Source of the DNA: Limnohabitans sp.
GTDB lineage: Bacteria > Pseudomonadota > Gammaproteobacteria > Burkholderiales > Burkholderiaceae_C
NCBI GenBank assembly: GCA_024641725.1
Contig: JAHECM010000016.1
Span: forward strand, 1-20,520
DNA: 20,520 bases
Direction: 5' to 3'
A program made the position numbers and the translations under genes. Within the stretch, counting starts at the first letter, position 1. Every line of letters begins with the position of its first letter. Below are positions 6,544 through 13,505 of the stretch, one piece after another. The notes beneath the pieces are model-generated. The model saw nothing but the letters and a program-made list of their open reading frames with translations. It was not told the origin of the DNA and did not search any database.

Positions 6544-7058
6544 ACACACCCGCCCCCTCTGCGCGGCCAAGGACCACGGTGGCCTTCATGCTGGCGCACC
6601 CGGCACACGCCATCGCCTTGGGCTTCGGCTCTGGCCTTTCGCCCAAAGCACCAGGCACCTTGGGCAGCCTTTGGGGCTGGTTGGCTTGGCTGGTGATCCA
6701 GTCCTATTTGTCACCCGCAAGCCAAGGGCTGCTGATCGCAGCCAGCGTGTTGCTGGGATGGTGGGCGTGCACTCGCACCGCTCAACACATGGGCATTGCC
6801 GATCCAGGCAGCGTTGTGTGGGACGAGATTGTGGCCATGTGGCTGATACTTTGGCTGCTCATGCCCACTGGATTTGCGGGTCAGTTGTGCGCATTTGGAT
6901 TGTTCAGATTTTTTGATGCCGTCAAACCCGGTCCCGTGGCCTGGGCAGACCAATGCTTCAAAGGGATTGGCTGGCGCGGCGGCTGGGGCATTGTCTTTGA
7001 CGACCTGGTGGCCGCTTTTTGCACCCTGCTCACCATTGCTGTTTGGAGATTGTTGTGA
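6540..7058 (+). CDS. pgpA: Phosphatidylglycerophosphatase A
   Basis: PgpA dephosphorylates phosphatidylglycerol phosphate to phosphatidylglycerol in the inner membrane. The 172 residues carry several hydrophobic segments and the family motifs: GFGSGLSPKAPGTLGSL (28-44), VVWDEIVAMW (92-101, with the acidic Asp95-Glu96 pair), FFDAVKPGP (124-132) and VFDDLVA (152-158). The conserved acidic residues are thought to bind metal and phosphate. The ATG overlaps the thiL stop by four bases, the familiar thiL-pgpA arrangement of proteobacteria, and the stop overlaps the GTG start of pncC. The first 20 residues before the GFGSG helix are less conserved. Confidence 0.95.
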   Translation: MNTPAPSARPRTTVAFMLAHPAHAIALGFGSGLSPKAPGTLGSLWGWLAWLVIQSYLSPASQGLLIAASVLLGWWACTRTAQHMGIADPGSVVWDEIVAMWLILWLLMPTGFAGQLCAFGLFRFFDAVKPGPVAWADQCFKGIGWRGGWGIVFDDLVAAFCTLLTIAVWRLL

Positions 7059-7540
7059 GTCCACACCCCAACTTGTGCGCTCCCTTGGCGGAACTGCTGC
7101 AAAAACACCGGTGGATGCTGGCCACGGCCGAAAGCTGCACCGGCGGCATGATCGCGGCCCAATGCACCGATCTGGCGGGCTCGAGTGGTTGGTTTGAACG
7201 TGGTTTTGTGACTTATTCGAACCAGTCAAAATCCGACATGCTGGGGGTTGACCCTGCTTTGATTGATCGCCACGGTGCCGTCAGCGAAGAAGTGGCCATG
7301 GCCATGGCCCAAGGCGCCGTGCTCCATTCAAAATCGCAAGTGTCAGTCGCAGTGACAGGCATTGCAGGACCAGGTGGCGGCAGTTCGGAAAAGCCCATCG
7401 GAACAGTGTGGATTGCGTGGCAAATTCACCAACAGATTTTTACGGCCTTGCACCGATTTGAGGGCGATCGAGCAGCGGTGAGACAGGCCACAATGCTCAG
7501 TGCACTCAAAGGACTGACCGAGCACTTACTGAAATTTTAG
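7055..7540 (+). CDS. pncC: Nicotinamide-nucleotide amidohydrolase (CinA C-terminal domain)
   Basis: PncC deamidates nicotinamide mononucleotide to nicotinic acid mononucleotide, recycling the NMN released by DNA ligase. The 161-residue protein is the stand-alone CinA C-terminal domain, without the N-terminal molybdopterin-binding-like domain of full CinA. Signatures are ATAESCTGG (23-31, with the catalytic-region Ser27) and TGIAGPGGGSSEKPIGTVW (101-119). I chose the GTG at 7055, overlapping the pgpA stop, because GGAGAT lies about 7 bases before it. An upstream TTG at 7019 inside pgpA has no support. The gene ends three bases before a strong terminator and is the last of the apaG-thiL-pgpA-pncC run. 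Confidence 0.92.
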   Translation: MSPHPNLCAPLAELLQKHRWMLATAESCTGGMIAAQCTDLAGSSGWFERGFVTYSNQSKSDMLGVDPALIDRHGAVSEEVAMAMAQGAVLHSKSQVSVAVTGIAGPGGGSSEKPIGTVWIAWQIHQQIFTALHRFEGDRAAVRQATMLSALKGLTEHLLKF

Positions 7541-7542
7541 GC

Positions 7543-7573
7543 AAAAAAAGACCCGCATCTGCGGGTCTTTTTT
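7543..7573. terminator. Bidirectional intrinsic terminator
   Basis: Arms AGACCCGC and GCGGGTCT form a perfect 8-bp stem around the loop ATCT, with an A run before it and a T run after it. It can therefore stop pncC transcripts on the plus strand and the rplQ/tRNA-fMet transcripts on the minus strand. With A-T pairs the stem extends to 14 bp. Confidence 0.95.
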
Positions 7574-7596
7574 CAATATCAGACTGAACTGATATG

Positions 7597-7673
<77 letters not shown>

Positions 7674-7684
7674 GTATGTGTTGA

Positions 7685-7690
7685 ATTATA
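7685..7690 (-). promoter_or_regulatory. Candidate -10 box for tRNA-fMet
   Basis: A perfect TATAAT on the minus strand lies two bases after the rplQ stop and 11 bases upstream of the mature tRNA 5' end. The -35 region 16-18 bases upstream, inside the end of rplQ, is poor, and no extended TG is present. It may let the tRNA be transcribed independently of the ribosomal operon. Confidence 0.45.
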
Positions 7691-7692
7691 CC

Positions 7693-8079
7693 TTATTGCG
7701 CCGCTTGTTCGGCAGAAGAATCAGCACGATCGACCAATTCGACCAAAGCCATAGGCGCGTTGTCGCCCACACGGAAACCCATTTTCAGGATGCGTGTGTA
7801 ACCACCGGGGCGCTTAGCAAAGCGTGGGCCCAGATCAGCGAACAACTTGACCACGCTGTCACGGTCACGCAAACGATTAAACGCCAAGCGTTTGTTGGAC
7901 AGGCTGTCTTCTTTGGCCAAAGTGATCATGGGTTCGATCACGCGGCGCAATTCTTTGGCCTTGGGCAAGGTGGTCTTGATGACTTCATGCTCGATGAGCG
8001 AATTCATCATGTTGCGGAGCATCGCGAGGCGGTGCTCGCTGGTGCGGTTGAGTTTGCGGAGGCCGTGACCGTGGCGCAT
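7693..8079 (-). CDS. rplQ: 50S ribosomal protein L17 (bL17)
   Basis: L17 is a large-subunit protein near the exit-tunnel side. The 128 residues open MRHGHGLRKLNRTSEHR, the diagnostic N-terminus, followed by IEHEVIKTTLPKAKELR. The beta-type C-terminus is Ala/Gln-rich (SSAEQAAQ). It is the last protein gene of the alpha operon, 79 bases after rpoA. TAAGGAAAG lies about 5 bases before the ATG. The spacer in front holds a hairpin followed by a T run, which could reduce L17 relative to alpha. Confidence 0.98.
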   Translation of the reverse strand: MRHGHGLRKLNRTSEHRLAMLRNMMNSLIEHEVIKTTLPKAKELRRVIEPMITLAKEDSLSNKRLAFNRLRDRDSVVKLFADLGPRFAKRPGGYTRILKMGFRVGDNAPMALVELVDRADSSAEQAAQ

Positions 8080-8099
8080 GGTGCTTTCCTTACTTTATT

Positions 8100-8126
8100 A
8101 AAAAGGCAGCCGTATCAGGTACTGCC
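8100..8126 (-). promoter_or_regulatory. Hairpin with T run in the rpoA-rplQ spacer
   Basis: On the minus strand, arms GGCAG and CTGCC (with two further inner C-G pairs after a TA bulge) are followed directly by TTTTT. It resembles a weak intrinsic terminator, only about 20 bases before the rplQ start. Partial attenuation is inference. Confidence 0.4.
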
Positions 8127-8158
8127 CGTGCACACCCCGAAAAATCGGGAACTTTGAA

Positions 8159-9151
8159 TTATCGCTTGTCCAGACCTGCGGGAGGCCAAGCTTCGAGCTT
8201 CATGCCCAAAGTCAGACCACGCGAAGCCAGCACTTCTTTGATTTCGTTGAGCGACTTGCGACCCAAATTAGGTGTCTTGAGCAACTCGTTTTCGGTGCGC
8301 TGAATCAGATCACCGATGTAATAAATGTTCTCGGCCTTCAGGCAGTTCGCAGAACGGACTGTCAACTCAAGTTCGTCCACAGGACGCAACAAGATGGGGT
8401 CGAAATTACCAGCGCCGCCACGTTGGGCAGGCTGATCGAAAGCAGACAACTCGCCGCCTTCCAACTGAGCAAACACTGCCAATTGCTCAACCAAGATCTT
8501 GGCAGAAGCACGAACAGCATCTTCAGCGGTGATGGCACCGTTGGTTTCGATTTCGAGCACCAGCTTGTCCAGATCGGTACGCTGCTCAACACGAGCGCTC
8601 TCGACGGTGTAGCTCACGCGCTGAACTGGAGAGAACGAAGCGTCCAAGACAATGCGCCCCAATGCTTTGGTGGGCTCATCGGCAAAACGACGCATGGTGC
8701 CAGGCACATAGCCGCGACCTTTTTCAACCTTGATCTGCATGTCCAACTTGCCGCCGTGCGACAAATTGGCAATGACGTGCTCAGGATTGATGATTTCAAC
8801 GTCATGAGGGGTCTGGATGTCTGCCGCAGTGACAGCACCTTCACCATCTTTGCGCAAGCTCAAAGTGACTTCATCGCGGTTGTGGAGTTTGAACACCACA
8901 CCCTTGAGGTTCAACAAAATGTTGACCACGTCTTCTTGAACGCCGTCGATGGACGAGTACTCGTGGAGCACGCCAGCGATGGTCACCTCGGTTGCTGAAT
9001 AGCCAACCATGGAGGACAGCAACACGCGACGCAGAGCATTCCCCAACGTGTGGCCGTAACCACGCTCGAATGGCTCGAGGGTGACTTTGGCGCGATTCGC
9101 GGCCAATTGTTCGACTTGGATAGCTTTGGGTTTCAGCAGATTGGTTTGCAT
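8159..9151 (-). CDS. rpoA: RNA polymerase alpha subunit
   Basis: Alpha dimerises to nucleate RNA polymerase assembly and contacts UP elements and activators. The 330 residues divide into the N-terminal assembly domain (about 1-236, with ERGYGHTLGNALRRVLLSSM at 29-48), a linker, and the C-terminal domain (about 251-325). The DNA-contacting residues of the C-terminal domain are kept: Arg266, Asn269, Lys299, Ser300 and Glu303 in VRSANCLKAE and NLGRKSLNEIKE. AGGAAG precedes the ATG. It sits 104 bases after rpsD, the longest spacer in the array, and that spacer folds into a hairpin. Confidence 0.99.
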   Translation of the reverse strand: MQTNLLKPKAIQVEQLAANRAKVTLEPFERGYGHTLGNALRRVLLSSMVGYSATEVTIAGVLHEYSSIDGVQEDVVNILLNLKGVVFKLHNRDEVTLSLRKDGEGAVTAADIQTPHDVEIINPEHVIANLSHGGKLDMQIKVEKGRGYVPGTMRRFADEPTKALGRIVLDASFSPVQRVSYTVESARVEQRTDLDKLVLEIETNGAITAEDAVRASAKILVEQLAVFAQLEGGELSAFDQPAQRGGAGNFDPILLRPVDELELTVRSANCLKAENIYYIGDLIQRTENELLKTPNLGRKSLNEIKEVLASRGLTLGMKLEAWPPAGLDKR

Positions 9152-9205
9152 TCAGACTTCCTGTCAATACCCCCGGCTCGTTACACCGGTAAGGCTGATG
9201 AAGCA

Positions 9206-9234
9206 CCCGGTACCACCATGCAAGGCAGTCCGGG
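9206..9234 (-). promoter_or_regulatory. Hairpin in the rpsD-rpoA spacer
   Basis: On the minus strand, CCCGG plus ACTGCC pair with GGTGGT plus CCGGG (two G-T wobbles, one bulged A) around loop TTGCAT. This gives about 11 bp in the 104-base spacer, roughly 55 bases before rpoA. No T run follows, so it is more likely a processing or translational element than a terminator. The role is unknown. Confidence 0.4.
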
Positions 9235-9255
9235 AACGATTGAAACGACTCAGGA

Positions 9256-9879
9256 TTAACGCGAGTAGAGTTCCACGATCAACGATTCGTTGATGTCAGC
9301 GCCGAATTCGTCACGGTCAGGTACCTTCTTGAAGGTGCCTTCGGCCTTGTCGGCATTGACTTCGATCCAAGCGGGGATGCCCACCTGAGCAGCCAGTTGC
9401 AGGGCCTCGACCACGCGGTTTTGCTTTTTGGATTTTTCGCGAACTGAGATCACATCGCCGGCCTTGACCAAATACGATGGGATGTTCACGGATTGGCCAT
9501 TCACAGTGATGGCTTTGTGCGAGACCAACTGACGCGATTCGGCACGAGTCGAACCAAAACCCATGCGGTACACCACGTTGTCCAAGCGGCACTCCAGCAA
9601 AGCCAACAAGTTGGAACCCGTGTTGCCCTTGCGGCGATCGGCTTCAGCGAAGTAACGACGGAATTGCTTTTCCAGCACGCCGTACATGCGCTTGACTTTT
9701 TGCTTTTCACGCAACTGCAGACCGTAGTCAGAAGTGCGCTGACCCGATGTGCGGCCATGCTGGCCAGGCTTGGTGTCAAATTTGGACTTGTCCGCGATCG
9801 AGCGACGTGCGCTTTTCAGGAACAGGTCAGTGCCTTCACGGCGGGAGAGTTTGGCCTTGGGGCCGAGGTAGCGTGCCAC
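9256..9879 (-). CDS. rpsD: 30S ribosomal protein S4 (uS4)
   Basis: S4 is a primary 16S-binding protein that starts assembly of the 30S body; in E. coli it also represses its own operon. The 207 residues open with ARYLGPKAKLSRREGTDLFL and include GQHG, the central LLALLECRLDNVVYRMGF, and an S4 RNA-binding domain with SRQLVSHKAITVNG. The start is GTG at 9879 with AAAGGA about 8 bases upstream. The longer open frame to 9939 adds an unrelated N-terminus that overlaps hairpins. It follows rpsK by 90 bases, a spacer with two strong hairpins. Confidence 0.97.
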   Translation of the reverse strand: MARYLGPKAKLSRREGTDLFLKSARRSIADKSKFDTKPGQHGRTSGQRTSDYGLQLREKQKVKRMYGVLEKQFRRYFAEADRRKGNTGSNLLALLECRLDNVVYRMGFGSTRAESRQLVSHKAITVNGQSVNIPSYLVKAGDVISVREKSKKQNRVVEALQLAAQVGIPAWIEVNADKAEGTFKKVPDRDEFGADINESLIVELYSR

Positions 9880-9904
9880 GTGGATTTCCTTTGAATAACA
9901 ACTA

Positions 9905-9951
9905 CCGCATTCTAAAAATGCGGGAGCCAGGCGATGCAAGCATGGCCTGGC
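9905..9951 (-). promoter_or_regulatory. Double hairpin in front of rpsD
   Basis: Two hairpins lie in the rpsK-rpsD spacer. The first (9926-9951) is a perfect 26-base inverted repeat apart from one central mismatch pair: arms GCCAGGC and GCCTGGC with inner ATGC/GCAT. The second (9905-9923) has arms CCGCATT and AATGCGG around a 5-base loop, followed by a T-rich stretch and then the rpsD ribosome site. Terminator, processing or S4-operator roles are all possible. Confidence 0.5.
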
Positions 9952-9969
9952 GGTGGGCTTGGTGAAGAA

Positions 9970-10374
9970 TTAGATGCGGCGGCGCTTTTGAGGGCGGCAA
10001 CCGTTGTGCGGCACCGGTGTCACGTCCGCGATGGACGTGATGCGGATACCCAAGGCACCCAAGGCGCGCACGGAGGACTCACGGCCTGGACCTGGACCTT
10101 TGATCTCGACGTCGAGATTCTTGATGCCTTGGTCTTGAGCAGCACGACCTGCCACTTCAGAAGCGACCTGAGCTGCAAAAGGGGTCGACTTGCGCGAACC
10201 CTTGAAGCCTTGGCCACCCGAAGAAGCCCAAGACAAGGCGTTGCCTTGGCGATCGGTGATCGTGATGATGGTGTTGTTGAACGAAGCGTGCACGTGTGCG
10301 ATGCCGTCAGCAATGTTCTTGCGGACTTTTTTGCGGACACGCTGTGCTGCGCTGTTGGAGGGTGCTTTAGCCAT
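9970..10374 (-). CDS. rpsK: 30S ribosomal protein S11 (uS11)
   Basis: S11 sits on the 30S platform near the mRNA exit. The 134 residues include VRKNIADGIAHVHASFNNTI, GNALSWASSGGQGFKGSRKS and the C-terminal signature DVTPVPHNGCRPQKRRRI. The N-terminus is rich in Ala, Lys and Arg, as in other betaproteobacteria. It follows rpsM by 19 bases. GAGAGA upstream is a moderate ribosome site. Confidence 0.98.
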   Translation of the reverse strand: MAKAPSNSAAQRVRKKVRKNIADGIAHVHASFNNTIITITDRQGNALSWASSGGQGFKGSRKSTPFAAQVASEVAGRAAQDQGIKNLDVEIKGPGPGRESSVRALGALGIRITSIADVTPVPHNGCRPQKRRRI

Positions 10375-10393
10375 AATGGTCTCTCAATCCTGA

Positions 10394-10759
10394 TTATTTC
10401 TTCAGTGCTGCAGCACCCTTACGCGGACCTTTGCGGGTACGTGCATTGGTACGTGTGCGCTGACCACGCATGGGCAGACCACGGCGATGACGGAAGCCAC
10501 GGTAGCAACCGATGTCCATCAAACGCTTGATGTTCATGGTGGTTTCGCGACGCAGGTCACCTTCGATGGTGAATTCAGCGATGTGATCGCGAATTTTTTC
10601 CAGGTCACCGTCAGTCAGATCTTTGATCTTTTTGGAATAAGCAATGTCGCAAGCTTCGCAAATTTTGCGAGCGCGGGTGCGACCAATACCGAAGATGGCG
10701 GTCAGGCCAATTTCTGTATGTTTGTGCGGCGGAATGTTGATGCCAGCGATACGTGCCAT
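10394..10759 (-). CDS. rpsM: 30S ribosomal protein S13 (uS13)
   Basis: S13 is in the 30S head and forms bridges to the large subunit and contacts P-site tRNA. The 121 residues begin MARIAGINIPPHKH, contain the helix-hairpin-helix IFGIGRTRARKIC, and end with the basic tail GQRTRTNARTRKGPRKG. It starts 24 bases after rpmJ with AGAGGA upstream. In E. coli the S4 operator lies directly before rpsM; here that junction is short and unstructured, while the structured leader sits in front of rpmJ. Confidence 0.98.
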   Translation of the reverse strand: MARIAGINIPPHKHTEIGLTAIFGIGRTRARKICEACDIAYSKKIKDLTDGDLEKIRDHIAEFTIEGDLRRETTMNIKRLMDIGCYRGFRHRRGLPMRGQRTRTNARTRKGPRKGAAALKK

Positions 10760-10783
10760 TTTCGTCCTCTAAAACTAGTGCAA

Positions 10784-10897
10784 TCAGCCTTGACGCTGTT
10801 TGTGACGTGGATCTGTGCAGATCACGCGAACAACGCCTTTGCGGCGAATGATCTTGCAGTTGCGGCAAATTTTCTTGACCGAAGCCGAAACTCTCAT
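10784..10897 (-). CDS. rpmJ: 50S ribosomal protein L36 (bL36), zinc-binding form
   Basis: L36 is the smallest large-subunit protein and helps fold 23S rRNA. The 37-codon ORF starts MRVSASVKKICRNCKIIRR and ends PRHKQRQG. The zinc ligands Cys11, Cys14, Cys27 and His32 are all present, so this is the zinc-containing (C+) form. It lies between secY (91 bases upstream) and rpsM. The strong ribosome site TAGGAG is 6 bases before the ATG and directly abuts a hairpin. Confidence 0.97.
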   Translation of the reverse strand: MRVSASVKKICRNCKIIRRKGVVRVICTDPRHKQRQG

Positions 10898-10903
10898 GGT
10901 TTT

Positions 10904-10943
10904 CTCCTAAAACTCTTTGTTAACCAAACAAAAGAGTTTGGTT
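10904..10943 (-). promoter_or_regulatory. Structured leader before rpmJ with two competing hairpins
   Basis: On the minus strand, hairpin A (10922-10943) has arms AACCAAAC and GTTTGGTT around loop TCTTTT, a perfect 8-bp stem. Hairpin B (10911-10938) pairs AACTCTTT, then GTT after a one-base bulge, with AACAAAGAGTT. The two cannot form together; B ends next to the ribosome site TAGGAG (10904-10909) of rpmJ. This could be an on/off switch or a pseudoknot, and is a candidate alpha-operon control element. Confidence 0.55.
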
Positions 10944-10988
10944 GGAATGGGTGCCCCGCATGCGGCGCGAAATTCTGGTTCAAATCCA

Positions 10989-12308
10989 TCAGGACTTGAA
11001 GCTCGCTTTCTTCAAAAGCGACTCATACTGCTGAGACATCATGTAGTTTTGAACCTGCGCCATGAAATCCATGGTGACGACCACAATGATCATCAACGAT
11101 GTACCGCCGAAATAAAACGGGACATTGTATTTCAAGATGAGGAACTCGGGCAGCAAACACACAAAAGTAATGTATGCAGCACCGACCAACGTCAATCTCA
11201 GCAAAATCTTGTCGATGTAGCGGGCAGTTTGATCACCTGGACGAATGCCAGGGATGAAAGCGCCGCTCTTCTTCAAGTTGTCCGCTGTTTCTCGGCTGTT
11301 GAAAACCAACGCCGTGTAGAAGAAACAGAAAAAGATGATGGCAGCCGCGTAAAACATGACATAGATCGGTTGACCGGGTGTCAAGGCAGAAGCCACATCC
11401 TTGAAAAACGCCACAACGGGGTTGGTGGTTTCACCCGAGCTGAACCAATTGATGACTGTTGCGGGCAACAGAATGATCGAAGAGGCAAAGATCGGAGGAA
11501 TCACACCCGCCATGTTCAACTTGAGCGGCAAGTGCGACGATTGGCCACCGTAGACCTTGTTGCCCACCTGACGGCGTGCGTAGTTCACGAGAATTTTGCG
11601 TTGGCCACGCTCAACAAACACGACAAAGTAAGTCACAAGGACCACCAATGCCAGAATGAAGATCGAAACCAGAGGACCCATCGCACCAGTGCGAACCAGT
11701 TCAAACAAACCGCCCATGGCATTGGGCAATCCGGCCGCGATACCTGCAAAAATCAGGATCGAAATACCGTTACCCAAACCACGTTCAGTGATTTGCTCAC
11801 CCAACCACATCAAGAACATCGTGCCAGCCGTTAAGCTGACCACGGCGGTCATGCGGAAACCAAAACCTGGATGGATGACCAAACCAGCTGAGGCTTCCAG
11901 CGCCATGGCAATGCCCAGGGACTGGAACAATGCCAGGCCCAAAGCGCCAAAGCGCGTGTACTGTGTGATCTTGCGGCGGCCAGCTTCGCCTTCTTTTTTG
12001 AGTTGCTCGAAAGCGGGCAACACATAAGTCAGCAACTGCATCACGATGGACGCAGAGATGTAAGGCATGATGCCCAACGCGAACACAGTAAAGCGCGACA
12101 AAGCGCCACCCGAGAACATGTTGAACAGGCTCAAAATGCCGCCTTGCTGGCCGTTGAACAACTGTTTGAGCTGGTCAGGGTCAATGCCCGGCACAGGGAT
12201 ATGTGCCCCAGTGCGATAAACCACCAACGCGAGCAGCAAGAAGACCAGACGGCGACTGAGGTCACCGTACTTGCCTGACTTGGCTGTGGAATTAGCGCTG
12301 GTAGCCAC
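10989..12308 (-). CDS. secY: Preprotein translocase subunit SecY
   Basis: SecY forms the protein-conducting channel of the inner membrane with SecE and SecG and accepts SecA and ribosomes. The 439 residues hold ten predicted membrane helices. Recognisable segments are RTGAHIPVPGID in the first periplasmic region (plug region follows), LGIMPYISASI, GNGISILIFAGI and the cytoplasmic QRKILVNYARRQVG loop. The start is GTG at 12308; an in-frame stop lies five codons upstream and no ATG is available. The ribosome site is weak (GAGCAAG). The gene follows rplO by 22 bases, the universal spc order. Confidence 0.98.
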   Translation of the reverse strand: MATSANSTAKSGKYGDLSRRLVFLLLALVVYRTGAHIPVPGIDPDQLKQLFNGQQGGILSLFNMFSGGALSRFTVFALGIMPYISASIVMQLLTYVLPAFEQLKKEGEAGRRKITQYTRFGALGLALFQSLGIAMALEASAGLVIHPGFGFRMTAVVSLTAGTMFLMWLGEQITERGLGNGISILIFAGIAAGLPNAMGGLFELVRTGAMGPLVSIFILALVVLVTYFVVFVERGQRKILVNYARRQVGNKVYGGQSSHLPLKLNMAGVIPPIFASSIILLPATVINWFSSGETTNPVVAFFKDVASALTPGQPIYVMFYAAAIIFFCFFYTALVFNSRETADNLKKSGAFIPGIRPGDQTARYIDKILLRLTLVGAAYITFVCLLPEFLILKYNVPFYFGGTSLMIIVVVTMDFMAQVQNYMMSQQYESLLKKASFKS

Positions 12309-12330
12309 GGACTTGCTCTTTCACCAACAT

Positions 12331-12762
12331 TCAGGCCAATGAGCCACCAGCCGCCTCAATGGCGACCTTGGCACCCGCGGTGGCACCAATGCCGGTCAAT
12401 TTGACGGCTTTGGTGAGTTCACCCGACTTGATGACTTTGACCACTTTGGCGATGTGGGGCACGAGACCCGCTTGCTTGAGCGCCAACACATCGACTTCGG
12501 CCAAACCCAGATCGCTCAAGGTCGACAAAGTGATTTCTGCGTTGTACTTCAGCAGGTGTGATTTGAAACCACGCTTGGGCAGGCGGCGCTGCAAAGGCAT
12601 TTGACCGCCTTCGAAGCCCACTTTGTGGTAGCCACCCGAACGGGATTTTTGGCCTTTGTGGCCACGGCCGGCGGTTTTACCCAGACCCGAACCGATACCA
12701 CGGCCAACACGGCGAGCAGCGTGCTTAGAGCCGTCTGCAGGTTTGATGCTATTGAGTTCCAT
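12331..12762 (-). CDS. rplO: 50S ribosomal protein L15 (uL15)
   Basis: L15 binds 23S rRNA late in large-subunit assembly. The 143-residue protein starts MELNSIKPADGSKHAARRVG, followed by the glycine- and basic-rich extension GSGLGKTAGRGHKGQKSRSGG that threads into rRNA. Two ATG codons are adjacent; I chose the second (12762) because it gives the usual MELN start and better spacing (about 8) from GAGAG. The first would add one Met. It starts 10 bases after rpmD. Confidence 0.97.
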   Translation of the reverse strand: MELNSIKPADGSKHAARRVGRGIGSGLGKTAGRGHKGQKSRSGGYHKVGFEGGQMPLQRRLPKRGFKSHLLKYNAEITLSTLSDLGLAEVDVLALKQAGLVPHIAKVVKVIKSGELTKAVKLTGIGATAGAKVAIEAAGGSLA

Positions 12763-12772
12763 CATCGGTCTC

Positions 12773-12955
12773 TCAGAGAACTTTGACCAGGTAGGCGATC
12801 TTGTTGATCATGCCGCGCACTGCAGGAGTGTCCTGCAATTCGCTGACGCTGTTGAGCTTGCGCAAACCCAGACCACGAACGGTGTCACGGTGAGATTGCT
12901 TGGTTCCAATCGGGCTGCGAACCAGCTGGATTTTCACGGTAGTTTGTGTAGACAT
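12773..12955 (-). CDS. rpmD: 50S ribosomal protein L30 (uL30)
   Basis: L30 is a 60-residue large-subunit protein of the ferredoxin-like fold. VKIQLVRSPIGTKQSHRDTV followed by RGLGLRKLNS is diagnostic. It lies between rpsE (14 bases upstream) and rplO, with GGAGA as ribosome site. Archaeal-type extensions are absent, as expected in bacteria. Confidence 0.97.
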   Translation of the reverse strand: MSTQTTVKIQLVRSPIGTKQSHRDTVRGLGLRKLNSVSELQDTPAVRGMINKIAYLVKVL

Positions 12956-12969
12956 GTTCCGTCTCCAGT

Positions 12970-13488
12970 TCAGGCGAAGATATCTTCGACCGACTTGCCA
13001 CGCTTGGCTGCCACTTCAGAGGCAGTTGTGCAGTTGGCCAGTGCGTCCAAAGTGGCGCGAACCATGTTGTAGGGGTTCGACGAACCATGGCTCTTGGCCA
13101 CGATGTCGGTGATACCCACCACCTCGAAGACCGCACGCATTGGGCCGCCAGCGATGATGCCCGTACCCTTGGGGGCTGGAGCCATCATCACACGGGCTGC
13201 GCCGTGGTGACCCATCACTGCGTGATGAATCGTGCCGTTCTTCAGGGCAACCTTGTTCAGATTGCGGCGGGCTTCTTCCATGGCTTTTTGCACAGCCACG
13301 GGCACTTCTTTCGATTTGCCCTTGCCCATGCCGACTTTACCGTCGCCATCACCCACCACTGTCAACGCTGCGAAACCCAGGATACGGCCACCCTTGACCA
13401 CCTTGGTGACGCGGTTGACCGCAATCATTTTTTCCCGCAGACCGTCCTCTGGACCATCATTTTGGGGTTTTGCTTGAAATTTAGCCAT
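12970..13488 (-). CDS. rpsE: 30S ribosomal protein S5 (uS5)
   Basis: S5 is near the mRNA entry site and influences translational fidelity. The 172 residues contain the N-terminal double-stranded-RNA-binding domain with VNRVTKVVKGGRILGFAAL and GDGDGKVGMGKGKSKEVP, then the C-terminal domain with GTGIIAGGPMRAVFEVVGI and KSHGSSNPYNMV. The start follows rplR by 17 bases with a weak site. Confidence 0.98.
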   Translation of the reverse strand: MAKFQAKPQNDGPEDGLREKMIAVNRVTKVVKGGRILGFAALTVVGDGDGKVGMGKGKSKEVPVAVQKAMEEARRNLNKVALKNGTIHHAVMGHHGAARVMMAPAPKGTGIIAGGPMRAVFEVVGITDIVAKSHGSSNPYNMVRATLDALANCTTASEVAAKRGKSVEDIFA

Positions 13489-13505
13489 TTGAAATTCCGA
13501 TCCGA

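Noticed and set aside
7019..7054. N-terminal extension of pncC from a TTG inside pgpA
   Set aside because: The added residues are unlike the family; the GTG at 7055 has a fitting GGAGAT site and normal length.
9181..9255. TTGACA in the rpsD-rpoA spacer as an rpoA promoter
   Set aside because: No acceptable -10 lies 16-18 bases downstream, and the site is so close to the ATG that transcripts would lack the start.
10917..11834. A 305-codon plus-strand frame opposite secY
   Set aside because: It is His/Gln/Arg-rich antisense shadow of SecY membrane helices; no motif or start signal.
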